This document shows, piece by piece, positions 1-6,156 of a stretch of DNA of 15,027 nt (its first letter is position 1; each line of letters opens with the position of its first letter). Both the position numbers and the translations under genes were made by a program. Below the pieces are notes generated by a model. The model searched no databases, was not told the origin of the DNA, and worked only from the letters and a program-made list of their open reading frames with translations. Source of the stretch: Stenotrophomonas sp. (GTDB lineage Bacteria > Pseudomonadota > Gammaproteobacteria > Xanthomonadales > Xanthomonadaceae); NCBI GenBank assembly GCA_003484865.1, contig DMZT01000485.1:1-15027 (forward strand), written 5' to 3'.

Positions 1-350
1 TGCTGCTGATCATCTTCATCATCACGGCGCCCCTGATGTCCCACAAGGTCAAGGTGGATCTGCCTGAGGCCAACCTGGTGCAGAATCCGGAAGACGCTGA
101 AAAGCGGGCGAGCCCGATCACCTTGGCAGTCAAGGAAGACGGCTCGATCTACTGGAACGACGAGGAAATCGACAAGCAGACTCTTGAGTCGCGCTTGGCG
201 ACCGCCGCCCAGCAGACCCCGCAGCCGCCCCTCAACCTGCGTGGTGATCGCACCACCAAGATGCGCGTCATCAATGAGATGACGAAGGTCGCGCAGGAAC
301 AGGGCATGCTCGACGTGGGCTTCGTCGCCACCAAAGTAAAGGGGCAGTAA
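1..350 (+). CDS. exbD1: ExbD1, biopolymer transport protein (3' part only)
   Basis: The gene enters from the left edge; its reading frame starts at base 3 and ends with TAA at 348-350. ExbD is the inner-membrane and periplasmic subunit of the TonB-ExbB-ExbD motor, which passes proton-motive force to outer-membrane receptors. What is seen is the end of the single N-terminal membrane helix (LLIIFIITAPLM) followed by the typical start of the periplasmic domain (KVDLPEA). The C-terminal region carries a TxxxINEMTKVAQEQG stretch as in ExbD. The helix start and its proton-relay Asp lie outside the window. exbD2 follows after three bases, so the two are one operon. Xanthomonas campestris has the order tonB-exbB-exbD1-exbD2, which I use to name this copy. 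The family assignment is sure; the copy number in the name rests on context. Confidence 0.9.
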   Translation, partial: LLIIFIITAPLMSHKVKVDLPEANLVQNPEDAEKRASPITLAVKEDGSIYWNDEEIDKQTLESRLATAAQQTPQPPLNLRGDRTTKMRVINEMTKVAQEQGMLDVGFVATKVKGQ

Positions 351-353
351 GCC

Positions 354-767
354 ATGGCGTTCAGTACTGGTGGTAACAAAGGCCCCATGGCCGACATCAA
401 CGTCACGCCCCTGGTGGACGTGATGCTGGTGCTGCTGATCATCTTCATCGTCACCGCGCCGATCATGACGTACCCGATCGCCGTTGACCTGCCGCAGCGC
501 GTGCTCAACCCACCGCCGGTGACGGTCGAACCGCCGCCGCCGATCGAGCTGAAGGTGGACGCCAGCAACCAGGTGTCGTGGAACAACAGCCCCGTGGCTG
601 TGGGCGAACTGCAGCAGCGTATGGAACAGGAAGTGCAGCGCGATCCGACCAACCAGCCGGAACTGCGCATCGATGCCAGCCCGGACTCCGAGTACGACGT
701 GATGGCCAAGGTGTTGGCTGCCGCGAAGAATGCTCAGATGAAGAAGATCGGCTTCGTACAGCAGTAA
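354..767 (+). CDS. exbD2: ExbD2, second ExbD paralogue of the TonB motor
   Basis: This 137-residue protein is complete and has the normal ExbD length. A short cytoplasmic N-terminus is followed by [18 protein letters not shown] (residues about 14-31), the ExbD membrane helix. The conserved Asp in [10 protein letters not shown] is the proton-pathway residue known for the family. A proline-rich stretch ([13 protein letters not shown], about 50-62) links the helix to the periplasmic domain. The domain ends with the family's [21 protein letters not shown] pattern. An AAAGGGG ribosome site at 338-344 sits inside the end of exbD1, so translation is probably coupled. In X. campestris exbD2 is reported as dispensable for ferric iron uptake, unlike exbD1, so a specialised role is possible; that is literature, not visible here. 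A strong terminator follows. Confidence 0.93.
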   Translation: MAFSTGGNKGPMADINVTPLVDVMLVLLIIFIVTAPIMTYPIAVDLPQRVLNPPPVTVEPPPPIELKVDASNQVSWNNSPVAVGELQQRMEQEVQRDPTNQPELRIDASPDSEYDVMAKVLAAAKNAQMKKIGFVQQ

Positions 768-796
768 TACGCAAGACGCAGTCATGACGCGACTGG

Positions 797-828
797 AAAA
801 CGCCCCTGGAAACAGGGGCGTTTTTTTT
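797..828 (+). terminator. Intrinsic terminator of the exb operon
   Basis: A perfect 12-bp stem (AAAACGCCCCTG / CAGGGGCGTTTT) with a GAAA tetraloop at 809-812 is followed by an unbroken run of eight T from 821 to 828. It lies 29 bases after the exbD2 stop and before the next gene's start. It is a textbook Rho-independent terminator and ends the tonB-exb transcript. Its position also argues against an ATG at 784 as the start of the next gene. Confidence 0.95.
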
Positions 829-882
829 GTGCCGCCGGCCGTGGATACGCGCCAGCGCCACGCTGCCCGCTATCATCCGGCC

Positions 883-2343
883 ATGCTCGCAACCTTCGAC
901 GTCTTCGGGGACTGGCTCGATGCCATCCCCCACCTGCGCCCCCTGATGGTGGCGGCCTACATTCTCTATCTGCTGTGGCTGACCGGCTGGATCATGCTGC
1001 AGAAGCGCGAGCCGGTCGCCACGCTGAGCTGGATCCTGTCGCTGGCCGCCCTGCCCTACCTTGGCCTGTTCATCTACTACCTGCTCGGCCCGCAGAAGGT
1101 GAAGCGGCAGCGCCTGCGCCGTGGTCGTTCGCGCTCGGGGATGGAGCATTACAGCAGCGTCTGCCCACCGGATGCGGACTGCACCGAGCTGGCCAAGATC
1201 GCCCAGGCCACCACCGGGCTCTCACCGAGCTCGGCCACCGAGGTGGAGTGGCTGGTCGATGGCGCGGCCACCTACAGCGCACTGCTTGCCGCGGTGGCCA
1301 CGGCCAAGGACCACTTGCACCTTGAGTACTACATCTTCAATCCGGACCACGCCGGCACCGCGCTGCGCGATGCGCTGACCGAGCGTGCGGCCGCCGGCGT
1401 GCGCGTGCGCCTGCTGCTCGATGCGGTCGGCTCGTCGTCCATCCGCAAGCGCTTCCTGCAGCCGCTGCTGGATGCAGGCGCCGAAGTCGTCTGGTTCCAC
1501 CCGCGACAGCTGCTCAAACCGTTCAAGCGGCCCTGGTTGAACCTGCGCACGCACCGCAAGCTCGTCATCATCGATGGCCTGCAGGCCTTCACCGGCGGCA
1601 TCAACATCACCGACGAGGAAGATGAGAGCGTCCGCCCGGATGCGTATCGCGACCTGCACATGCGGCTGCGGGGCCACGTGGTGCGCAGCCTGCAGCTGGT
1701 CTTCATCGAGGATTGGATCTACGCCACCGGCCAGGAGCCGGCGCGCTTCAACATCGCCCAGCTGTGGCCGGAAACCATGCCCAGCCGCAGCGAGGGCAGC
1801 ATCAATGCGCAGGTGCTGGTCTCCGGTCCGGATTCGTCGTGGGAGACCATCCACCGGCTGCACGTGGCGGCGATCCACGAAGCGAAGGAGCGCGTCTGGC
1901 TGGTGACGCCCTACTTCGTGCCCGGCGAGGCCGCGCGCATGGCACTGACCTCGGCCGCACTCGGTGGCCTGGACGTGCGCCTGCTGGTGCCCAAGATGAG
2001 CGACTCCTGGTTCGTCACCCAGGCCGCGCGCTCCTATTTCGACGAGCTGCTGCAGGCCGGGGTCAAGATCTACGAGTACGGCCCACGCATGCTGCACACC
2101 AAGGCCTTCATCGCCGATGACGACGTGTGCATCGTCGGCAGTGCCAACTTCGATCACCGCAGCTTCCGGCTCAACTTCGAGCTCTCGATGATGATCAGCG
2201 ACACCGGCCGCGTTGCCGCGCTGGCCGAGATCCTGCTGGCCGAATACAGCAGCGCCGCGCCCGTCTACAACGACCGCCAGCGTTCGCTCTGGCGGCACCG
2301 TGTTCCGGAGGCGTTCGCCCGCCTGGCCTCGCCGCTGCTGTAG
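883..2343 (+). CDS. cls: Cardiolipin synthase (ClsA-type phospholipase D family)
   Basis: The enzyme joins two phosphatidylglycerol molecules into cardiolipin and glycerol at the inner membrane. The 486-residue product has exactly the length of E. coli ClsA. Two membrane helices lie at about residues 20-39 and 46-68, then a basic cytoplasmic stretch. Two HKD motifs (HxKxxxxD) follow: HRKLVIID with H224/K226/D231 and HTKAFIAD with H405/K407/D412, the paired catalytic sites of the superfamily. GSANFDHRSF after the second motif is also typical. I chose ATG 883 because the protein then begins like ClsA. The open frame extends to ATG 784, but that start would lie before the exb terminator. A TATCAT at 871-876 resembles a -10 box just ahead of the start; if real, the leader is very short. 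No clear ribosome site is seen. Confidence 0.95.
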   Translation: MLATFDVFGDWLDAIPHLRPLMVAAYILYLLWLTGWIMLQKREPVATLSWILSLAALPYLGLFIYYLLGPQKVKRQRLRRGRSRSGMEHYSSVCPPDADCTELAKIAQATTGLSPSSATEVEWLVDGAATYSALLAAVATAKDHLHLEYYIFNPDHAGTALRDALTERAAAGVRVRLLLDAVGSSSIRKRFLQPLLDAGAEVVWFHPRQLLKPFKRPWLNLRTHRKLVIIDGLQAFTGGINITDEEDESVRPDAYRDLHMRLRGHVVRSLQLVFIEDWIYATGQEPARFNIAQLWPETMPSRSEGSINAQVLVSGPDSSWETIHRLHVAAIHEAKERVWLVTPYFVPGEAARMALTSAALGGLDVRLLVPKMSDSWFVTQAARSYFDELLQAGVKIYEYGPRMLHTKAFIADDDVCIVGSANFDHRSFRLNFELSMMISDTGRVAALAEILLAEYSSAAPVYNDRQRSLWRHRVPEAFARLASPLL

Positions 2344-2411
2344 CCGCTGCTCCCCGTGGAACCGCACCCGGCGCCAGCGCTACACTGGCCCGGTCAATCG
2401 GGGAGAACGAC

Positions 2412-2672
2412 ATGTACTGGCTGTTTCTGCTGTTCGCGCTGGCCTGTTTCGGCATGGCGCTCAAGACCCCCCACATGGGGCTGATGGCGCTGTCGCTGCT
2501 GGGCACCCTGGTGTTCCTGCTGGCGTGGGTCCGCGGCCTCTACGTGGCCCGCTTCGGCGATGTGCAGCCCACCCGCGCGGCCATCACCGATCCCAACGAA
2601 CTCCGTCGGCTGCGGGAGCTCGCCCTCCAGGCGCGCACCCCGGCTGCTCAGGGTGAATCCGACCCCTCGTAG
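2412..2672 (+). CDS. Small two-helix membrane protein, unknown function
   Basis: This 86-residue protein is not one I can name. Residues 1-17 and about 22-44 are strongly hydrophobic and form two membrane helices with a tight turn (KTPHMG). The rest is a charged cytoplasm-like tail that ends in a helix rich in Arg, Leu and Glu ([14 protein letters not shown]). A good ribosome site, GGGGAGAA, ends five bases before the ATG and fixes this start, although the frame is open further upstream. TACACT at 2381-2386 could be a -10 box. The stop codon is four bases before pdxJ, whose own start lacks a well-placed ribosome site. The two genes are therefore probably co-transcribed and pdxJ translation may depend on this gene. 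Confidence 0.8.
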   Translation: MYWLFLLFALACFGMALKTPHMGLMALSLLGTLVFLLAWVRGLYVARFGDVQPTRAAITDPNELRRLRELALQARTPAAQGESDPS

Positions 2673-2676
2673 TGCC

Positions 2677-3420
2677 ATGACCCAACTCAGCGTCAACGTG
2701 AACAAGATCGCCGTCCTGCGCAACTCGCGCGGCGGCACCGACCCGGACGTGCTGCAGGCCGCCCGTGCCTGCCTGGATGCCGGCGCGCATGGGATCACCG
2801 TGCACCCGCGCCCGGACCGACGCCACATCCGCGCCGAGGACGTTCTCGCGTTGTCCGCGCTGACGGCCGAGCGCGGCGTGGAGTTCAACATCGAGGGCAA
2901 CCCGTTCGCGCCCCCGCGTGAGGGCTATCCCGGGCTGCTGCCGCTGTGCGCGCAGACCCGCCCCGCCCAGGCCACCCTGGTGCCCGATGGCGACGGCCAA
3001 CTGACCTCCGACCATGGCGTCGACTTCGCCCGGGATGCCGAGCGGCTGCGACCGCTGATCGCCGAGTTGAAGACGTACGGCTGCCGGGTCAGCCTGTTCG
3101 TGGACGCGGGCAACCCCGACATCGCACAGGCCGCGGCCATCGGTGCCGACCGCGTGGAGCTCTACACCGGCCCCTACGCCGAGGCGCATGCCGCCGGCGA
3201 TGCCACCACCATGCTGGCACTGTTCGCCGACGCGGCGCGGCGCGCCCAGGCGGCCGGCCTGGGCGTCAACGCCGGGCATGACCTGTCGCAGGACAACCTG
3301 GCCGATTTCCTGCGGACCGTGCCGGACGTGCTGGAAGTCTCGATCGGCCATGCGCTGATCAGCGAGGCGCTGTATGACGGGCTGGATGCCACGGTGAAGG
3401 GCTATCTGCGGCTGCTGTGA
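2677..3420 (+). CDS. pdxJ: Pyridoxine 5'-phosphate synthase
   Basis: PdxJ performs the last ring-closing step of DXP-dependent vitamin B6 synthesis: 1-deoxyxylulose 5-phosphate plus 3-amino-2-oxopropyl phosphate gives pyridoxine 5'-phosphate. The 247-residue product matches the family length. Visible family signatures are [17 protein letters not shown] at the N-terminus, the active-site stretch [12 protein letters not shown] (H43, R45, H50), FNIEGNP with the catalytic Glu73, and [10 protein letters not shown] with His201. The usual TxEGG loop reads TSDHG (110-114) here. ATG 2677 gives the standard N-terminus. The frame is open 39 codons upstream, but that is the neighbouring gene read out of frame. 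The start lies four bases after the preceding stop. The product PNP would feed PLP enzymes such as the aminotransferase at 8161-9375. Confidence 0.96.
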   Translation: MTQLSVNVNKIAVLRNSRGGTDPDVLQAARACLDAGAHGITVHPRPDRRHIRAEDVLALSALTAERGVEFNIEGNPFAPPREGYPGLLPLCAQTRPAQATLVPDGDGQLTSDHGVDFARDAERLRPLIAELKTYGCRVSLFVDAGNPDIAQAAAIGADRVELYTGPYAEAHAAGDATTMLALFADAARRAQAAGLGVNAGHDLSQDNLADFLRTVPDVLEVSIGHALISEALYDGLDATVKGYLRLL

Positions 3421-3461
3421 TGCGGCGCGTAGCCCTGCCGCGTAAGGGGCGCCCGGCATCA
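3418..3461 (+). other. Imperfect hairpin starting in the pdxJ stop codon
   Basis: TGATGC at 3418-3423, which includes the pdxJ TGA, pairs with GCATCA at 3456-3461. GGCGC at 3424-3428 pairs with GCGCC at 3449-3453, leaving a two-base bulge and a loop of about 20 bases. There is no T-run, so it is not a standard intrinsic terminator. It may help protect or end the pdxJ transcript together with the SMAG palindrome directly after it. It could be a diverged REP-like copy. Only the pairing is seen; the role is inferred. Confidence 0.35.
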
Positions 3462-3462
3462 G

Positions 3463-3486
3463 GTAGAGCCGACCGTTGGTCGGCTC
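3463..3486 (+). repeat. SMAG-type REP palindrome (GTAG + 9-bp hairpin)
   Basis: The tetranucleotide GTAG (3463-3466) opens a perfect 9-bp inverted repeat, GAGCCGACC / GGTCGGCTC, around a GTT loop at 3475-3477. This is the layout of the SMAG (Stenotrophomonas maltophilia GTAG) elements, a large family of short intergenic palindromes reported from that species. It sits 42 bases after pdxJ. Such elements often lie at transcript ends and may stabilise or terminate RNA. No second copy was found in this window, and no RAYT transposase gene is present here. Confidence 0.85.
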
Positions 3487-3528
3487 AGCCGCCTGGTGAC
3501 ATGGCACGCCAAGCACGCGCCCTGACCC

Positions 3529-3537
3529 TGTGGATAA
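3529..3537 (-). promoter_or_regulatory. DnaA-box 9-mer TTATCCACA in intergenic DNA
   Basis: The plus strand reads TGTGGATAA, the exact reverse complement of the consensus R1-type DnaA box TTATCCACA. It lies 74 bases upstream of the LexA-like palindrome and 171 bases before the radical SAM start. A 9-base match can be chance, and no cluster of boxes or AT-rich unwinding region is present, so this is not an origin. A DnaA-titrating or transcriptional role is possible. Confidence 0.35.
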
Positions 3538-3610
3538 ATTGGGGGATCAAATCGGTCTCCACCTCCGCCGACCCTTACCCGGCGCGGGTTTCACTTCCCT
3601 TTACGCCTGT

Positions 3611-3630
3611 GGTTAGTAATACTACTAACC
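3611..3630 (+). promoter_or_regulatory. LexA (SOS) operator candidate
   Basis: GGTTAGTA-ATAC-TACTAACC is a perfect 8+8 inverted repeat with a 4-base centre. It contains TTAG-N6-TACTA, the LexA box reported for Xylella fastidiosa, and shares TAGTAATACTACTAA with the Xanthomonas LexA1 site as I remember it. The centre lies about 88 bases before the radical SAM ATG at 3708. A TTTACG at 3600-3605 placed 17 bases before TACTAA (3623-3628) could be an overlapping promoter, which would let a bound repressor block RNA polymerase. The palindrome is seen directly; assignment to LexA is by consensus match. Confidence 0.75.
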
Positions 3631-3707
3631 ATGGATATCTCCCATCGCCGCCGTTCCGACGCCACCACGTCTCATTCCCTGAGACCTCCCGGCGATAGCC
3701 TTTGACG

Positions 3708-4799
3708 ATGGGTATTGCGATCAAGGGCCGGGGCTCCCGCACGCACCTGGCGGGCCGTTTCGAGGTCACCGTCAGCGAAGCGATGGACGACGGCTGGGCG
3801 CCGGACGAGAGCGAGGAGTTCGCCGCGCCGCGCCTGCGCACCGAAGTGCGCGCCGAGACCGCCCGCAGCATCATCAGCCGCAACAAGTCGCCGGACGTCG
3901 GCTTCAGCCAGTCGGTCAATCCGTACCGCGGCTGCGAGCACGGGTGCTCCTATTGCTTCGCCCGGCCCTCGCACGCCTATCTCAATCTGTCGCCCGGGCT
4001 GGACTTCGAGACCAAGCTGTTCGCCAAGACCAATGCCCCGCAGCTGCTGCGCAAGGAGTTCTCGCGCCCCGGCTACGTGCCGCAGCCGATCGCGCTGGGC
4101 ATCAACACCGACGCCTACCAGCCGATCGAGCGCAAGCTCAAGCTCACCCGCCAGTTGATCGAGGTGATGCTCGAAACGCAGCACCCGTTCTCGTTGATCA
4201 CCAAGAACGCGCTGGTCGAGCGCGACATCGACCTGCTCGCACCGTTGGCGGAAAAGCAGCTGGTCAGCGTGCACTTCTCGGTGACCTCGCTGGACCCGCA
4301 CCTGTCCGCCAAGCTCGAACCGCGTGCCTCTGCGCCGCATGCACGGCTGCGCGCGATGCGTCGCCTGAGCGATGCCGGCATCCCGGTCGGGGTGATGGTC
4401 GCGCCGGTGATCCCGTGGATCAACGATGCCGAACTGGAAGCCGTGCTTGAAGCCGCCCACGATGCGGGTGCCTCCACCGCTGGCTACGTGCTGCTGCGCC
4501 TGCCGCTGGAAGTGGCGCCGCTGTTCCGCGACTGGCTCGACACCCACCATCCAGACCGCGCCACGCACGTGATGAGCACCATCAACCAGCTGCGCGGTGG
4601 CAAGGATTACAACAGCCAATTCGGCACGCGCATGCGCGGCGAAGGCGTCTACGCGGATCTGCTGTCCAACCGTTTCAAGCTGGCCCGCAAGCGGCTGGGC
4701 TTCGATGCGCAGCACAGCCACTGGCCGAAACTGGACTGCACCCGCTTCCTGCGGCCGCTGCCCCCGCGGGTGGACTCACCCCAGGGCTCGCTGTTCTAA
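3708..4799 (+). CDS. PA0069/SplB-type radical SAM protein, probable DNA-damage function
   Basis: The 363-residue protein has the radical SAM cluster motif CEHGCSYC with C76, C80 and C83, which would bind the 4Fe-4S cluster that cleaves S-adenosylmethionine. The neighbourhood (NPYRGCEHGCSYCFARPSH) and later blocks (ITKNALVERDIDLL; VAPVIPWIND) match the PA0069 family of COG1533, related to spore photoproduct lyase. Its substrate is not established. ATG 3708 is the best start; a TTG two codons earlier is possible, and no strong ribosome site decides. A LexA-like palindrome lies upstream, and I recall the Pseudomonas aeruginosa homologue PA0069 being listed in that species' LexA regulon. A role in repair or tolerance of nucleic-acid damage is therefore likely but inferred. 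It is a single-gene transcript: the next gene has its own leader. Confidence 0.9.
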   Translation: MGIAIKGRGSRTHLAGRFEVTVSEAMDDGWAPDESEEFAAPRLRTEVRAETARSIISRNKSPDVGFSQSVNPYRGCEHGCSYCFARPSHAYLNLSPGLDFETKLFAKTNAPQLLRKEFSRPGYVPQPIALGINTDAYQPIERKLKLTRQLIEVMLETQHPFSLITKNALVERDIDLLAPLAEKQLVSVHFSVTSLDPHLSAKLEPRASAPHARLRAMRRLSDAGIPVGVMVAPVIPWINDAELEAVLEAAHDAGASTAGYVLLRLPLEVAPLFRDWLDTHHPDRATHVMSTINQLRGGKDYNSQFGTRMRGEGVYADLLSNRFKLARKRLGFDAQHSHWPKLDCTRFLRPLPPRVDSPQGSLF

Positions 4800-4807
4800 C
4801 CAGCGCC

Positions 4808-4845
4808 CCCGATGGACTTTGGGCCGCGCCCGCCCAACAATCGGG
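4808..4845 (+). terminator. Two-tier hairpin after the radical SAM gene
   Basis: An outer stem CCCGAT (4808-4813) / ATCGGG (4840-4845) encloses an inner stem TTGGGC (4819-4824) / GCCCAA (4832-4837) around a CGCGCCC loop. It begins nine bases after the stop codon. There is no T-run, so termination would be weak or Rho-assisted. Confidence 0.3.
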
Positions 4846-4902
4846 CCAAGACGCCGCGCCGCAGTGGTCTGACGTCCATATCGGATATCCAGGGGGAACC
4901 CC

Positions 4903-5268
4903 ATGTCATCGGCAGCCACCTCGGCCGCGTCGAACGCGGCCAACATCGCGATCAATGCCGCCATCACCGCAGCGGTGCAGCAGCAGCGCGACGCGTTGAT
5001 CGCACACTTCACCGGCCATCAGGCGCTGTCTCCGCAGAGCGCGATCGCGGCGGACAGCATCGACCCTGCATTGCAGGTAGCGCTGAAGTACTACCGCGAC
5101 AACGGCGTCATCCGCGACGCGGGCGGTGATCGTCTTTATCTGGATCTGGACGTGTTGGCCGGGCTGAAGGCCAAGGCGAAGCGCACCGGGCGCAATGTGC
5201 TGATCACGGTGATGGTGTTGGCCGTGGTTGTGGTTGTCGGTGCTGTGTTGCTGGTGTTGGCGCGCTGA
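4903..5268 (+). CDS. Small tail-anchored membrane protein, unknown function
   Basis: This 121-residue protein is unrecognised. The N-terminus (1-25) is an Ala/Ser/Asn-rich helix without a signal peptide. A middle domain (about 52-97) holds YYRDNGVIRDAGGDRLYLDLDV-like sequence with many charged residues and ends in a basic stretch (KAKAKRTGR). One long hydrophobic helix at about 99-120 closes the protein with a single Arg after it, as in tail-anchored proteins whose bulk stays in the cytoplasm. The AGGGGGA ribosome site at 4891-4897 is five bases before the ATG and makes this start certain. Its last 207 bases recur at 5950-6156, on the far side of an AT-richer insert. GC content is like the chromosome. 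No function is proposed. Confidence 0.8.
   Translation: MSSAATSAASNAANIAINAAITAAVQQQRDALIAHFTGHQALSPQSAIAADSIDPALQVALKYYRDNGVIRDAGGDRLYLDLDVLAGLKAKAKRTGRNVLITVMVLAVVVVVGAVLLVLAR
5062..5268 (+). repeat. Direct repeat, copy 1 (3' end of the small membrane gene)
   Basis: This segment aligns without gaps to 5950-6156, offset by 888 bases, and both copies end at the stop codon. From the TACTACCGC onward (183 bases) I count 12 differences, about 93% identity; the first 24 bases are more diverged. Nine of the 12 changes are synonymous. A stretch of about 50 bases, roughly 5170-5223, is identical. The pair brackets foreign-looking DNA and could serve for homologous recombination that swaps or deletes the insert. 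Confidence 0.9.
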
Positions 5269-5297
5269 CCAATGGGCATCGAGTGCTGGTGTAGTAG

Positions 5298-5544
5298 TCG
5301 CAGCAGACTGCGATAGAGCTGCGCACACAAAGTGAAGCAAGCAACACACGACTACTGGCTGCAGTAGGCGCCGGAAGCATCACTGATCTCCGGCATCGCC
5401 GTCGGGACTGCATTTGGCGGGCACGTGGGTGGTTATGCTTCCGCTGCCGCTGCCGCCTTCTATGGCTCAATGTTTACCGCCACTTACAATGACTCTAAAG
5501 CAATAGCGACAGCAGGAATAGTTGGGGAGGAAACATGTCGATGA
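5298..5544 (+). pseudogene. Frameshifted 3' remnant of a Gly/Ala-rich hydrophobic protein
   Basis: No intact gene fits, but two frames in succession look coded. From 5298 the frame reads SQQTAIELRTQSEASNTRLL and on through AAVGAGSIT to about 5385. After a one-base shift the frame opened at 5368 continues with LISGIAVGTAFGGHVGGYA, an Ala run and FYGSMFTATYNDSKAIA, ending at TGA 5542-5544. The joined sequence would be a glycine-zipper, membrane-active-looking C-terminus. Its stop overlaps the ATG of the next gene (5535) by ten bases, the usual geometry of translational coupling, so the two genes probably once formed an operon. The 5' end is missing and stop codons precede 5298. The resemblance to microcin V-like cores or toxin C-termini is only compositional. 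Confidence in a decayed gene is moderate. Confidence 0.4.
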
Positions 5545-5912
5545 ATTCATCTTTTAAATTCAAGTGTCCAGCATGCGGCACAAGAGCACAGCGATTGCCA
5601 GCATTTAAATCGCTTGAGAGAGTGCTCGTCGTCAAATGTAGAGAATGTCGATCAATCATTGAATCGGATATAGGCTGGCTCAGGTATATATTACTGGTGT
5701 CCTATACATATATATTCGCCGGCCTACTGGGGTCTGCATTCATAATTGGATTGGTTACTGGCAATGTTCTTCAGGTTCTGATCTCAGGCTTATTATTTGC
5801 ACTCCTGGCACTTCTGCCTGCAATTATTCTTCATTCTCGATTTTTGGTTGTCCAGAAGACGGAGGAAAACGTCAGATCGCTTGATCAGAAGTACGGAAAA
5901 TATCGAAGGTGA
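5535..5912 (+). CDS. Zinc-ribbon two-helix membrane protein, unknown function
   Basis: The 125-residue product is not one I can name. The N-terminus carries two CxxC pairs, CPAC (C11/C14) and CREC (C35/C38), spaced as in a small zinc ribbon. Two membrane helices follow at about 51-74 and 78-100, then a charged tail ending in KYGKYRR. GGGGAGGA at 5524-5531 is an excellent ribosome site for ATG 5535; a second ATG two codons on (5541) is less well spaced. The gene is visibly AT-richer than everything around it and uses codons such as ATA, TTA and AGA that neighbours avoid, so it was probably acquired by transfer. It overlaps the remnant before it and lies between the two repeat copies. An immunity or partner role to the lost upstream protein is conceivable but unproven. 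Confidence 0.75.
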   Translation: MSMNSSFKFKCPACGTRAQRLPAFKSLERVLVVKCRECRSIIESDIGWLRYILLVSYTYIFAGLLGSAFIIGLVTGNVLQVLISGLLFALLALLPAIILHSRFLVVQKTEENVRSLDQKYGKYRR

Positions 5913-6156
5913 TTTCGTCGTCCCTCTTGGCGAGTTACGCAAAGGTCTAGACCTGGCACTCCATGCTCCGCTGAGTTACTACCGCGACAACGGCGCCATC
6001 CGCGACGCAGGCGGTGATCGTCTCTATCTCGATCTGGACGTGCTGGCCGGGTTGAAGGCGAAGGCGAAGCGCACCGGGCGCAATGTGCTGATCACGGTGA
6101 TGGTGTTGGCGGCGGTAGTGGTGGTCGGTGCTGTGTTGCTGGTGTCGGCGCGCTGA
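5881..6156 (+). CDS. Shortened second copy of the small tail-anchored protein (start uncertain)
   Basis: The frame from 5950 to TGA 6154-6156 encodes the middle domain and membrane helix of the protein at 4903-5268 with few changes, but the Ala-rich N-terminus is absent. I place the start at TTG 5881 (91 residues). A GGAGGA at 5861-5866 precedes it, although 14 bases is longer than ideal. The only in-frame ATG is at 5797 and would overlap the zinc-ribbon gene by 116 bases, which is less likely. The upstream residues (GDFVVPLGELRKG) have no match in the first copy. Most differences from copy 1 are synonymous, which suggests selection on the protein rather than free decay. It may instead be a 3' gene remnant left by the insertion. 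The stop abuts the stop of the convergent oxygenase gene. Confidence 0.45.
   Translation: MIRSTENIEGDFVVPLGELRKGLDLALHAPLSYYRDNGAIRDAGGDRLYLDLDVLAGLKAKAKRTGRNVLITVMVLAAVVVVGAVLLVSAR
5950..6156 (+). repeat. Direct repeat, copy 2
   Basis: This is the partner of 5062-5268. Homology ends exactly at the stop codon: the bases after TGA differ (CCAATGGG after copy 1, TCAATTCC after copy 2). Since copy 2 abuts the oxygenase gene, it may represent the ancestral position and copy 1 the newcomer; this order is inference. Confidence 0.9.

Noticed and set aside
784..882. Upstream extension of the cardiolipin synthase frame to ATG 784
   Set aside because: It would begin before and read through the exb terminator; the protein from ATG 883 matches ClsA length and HKD positions.
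2560..2676. 39-codon upstream extension of pdxJ
   Set aside because: It is the small membrane gene read out of frame and lies before the conserved PdxJ N-terminus.
3672..4721. Long open frame antisense to the radical SAM gene
   Set aside because: Typical high-GC antisense shadow, with His/Arg/Gln-biased composition and no domain signature.
5298..5313. 6-bp hairpin TCGCAG-CAGA-CTGCGA preceded by GTAG
   Set aside because: Stem too short and bounds not like SMAG; no T-run for a terminator; lies in probable gene remnant.
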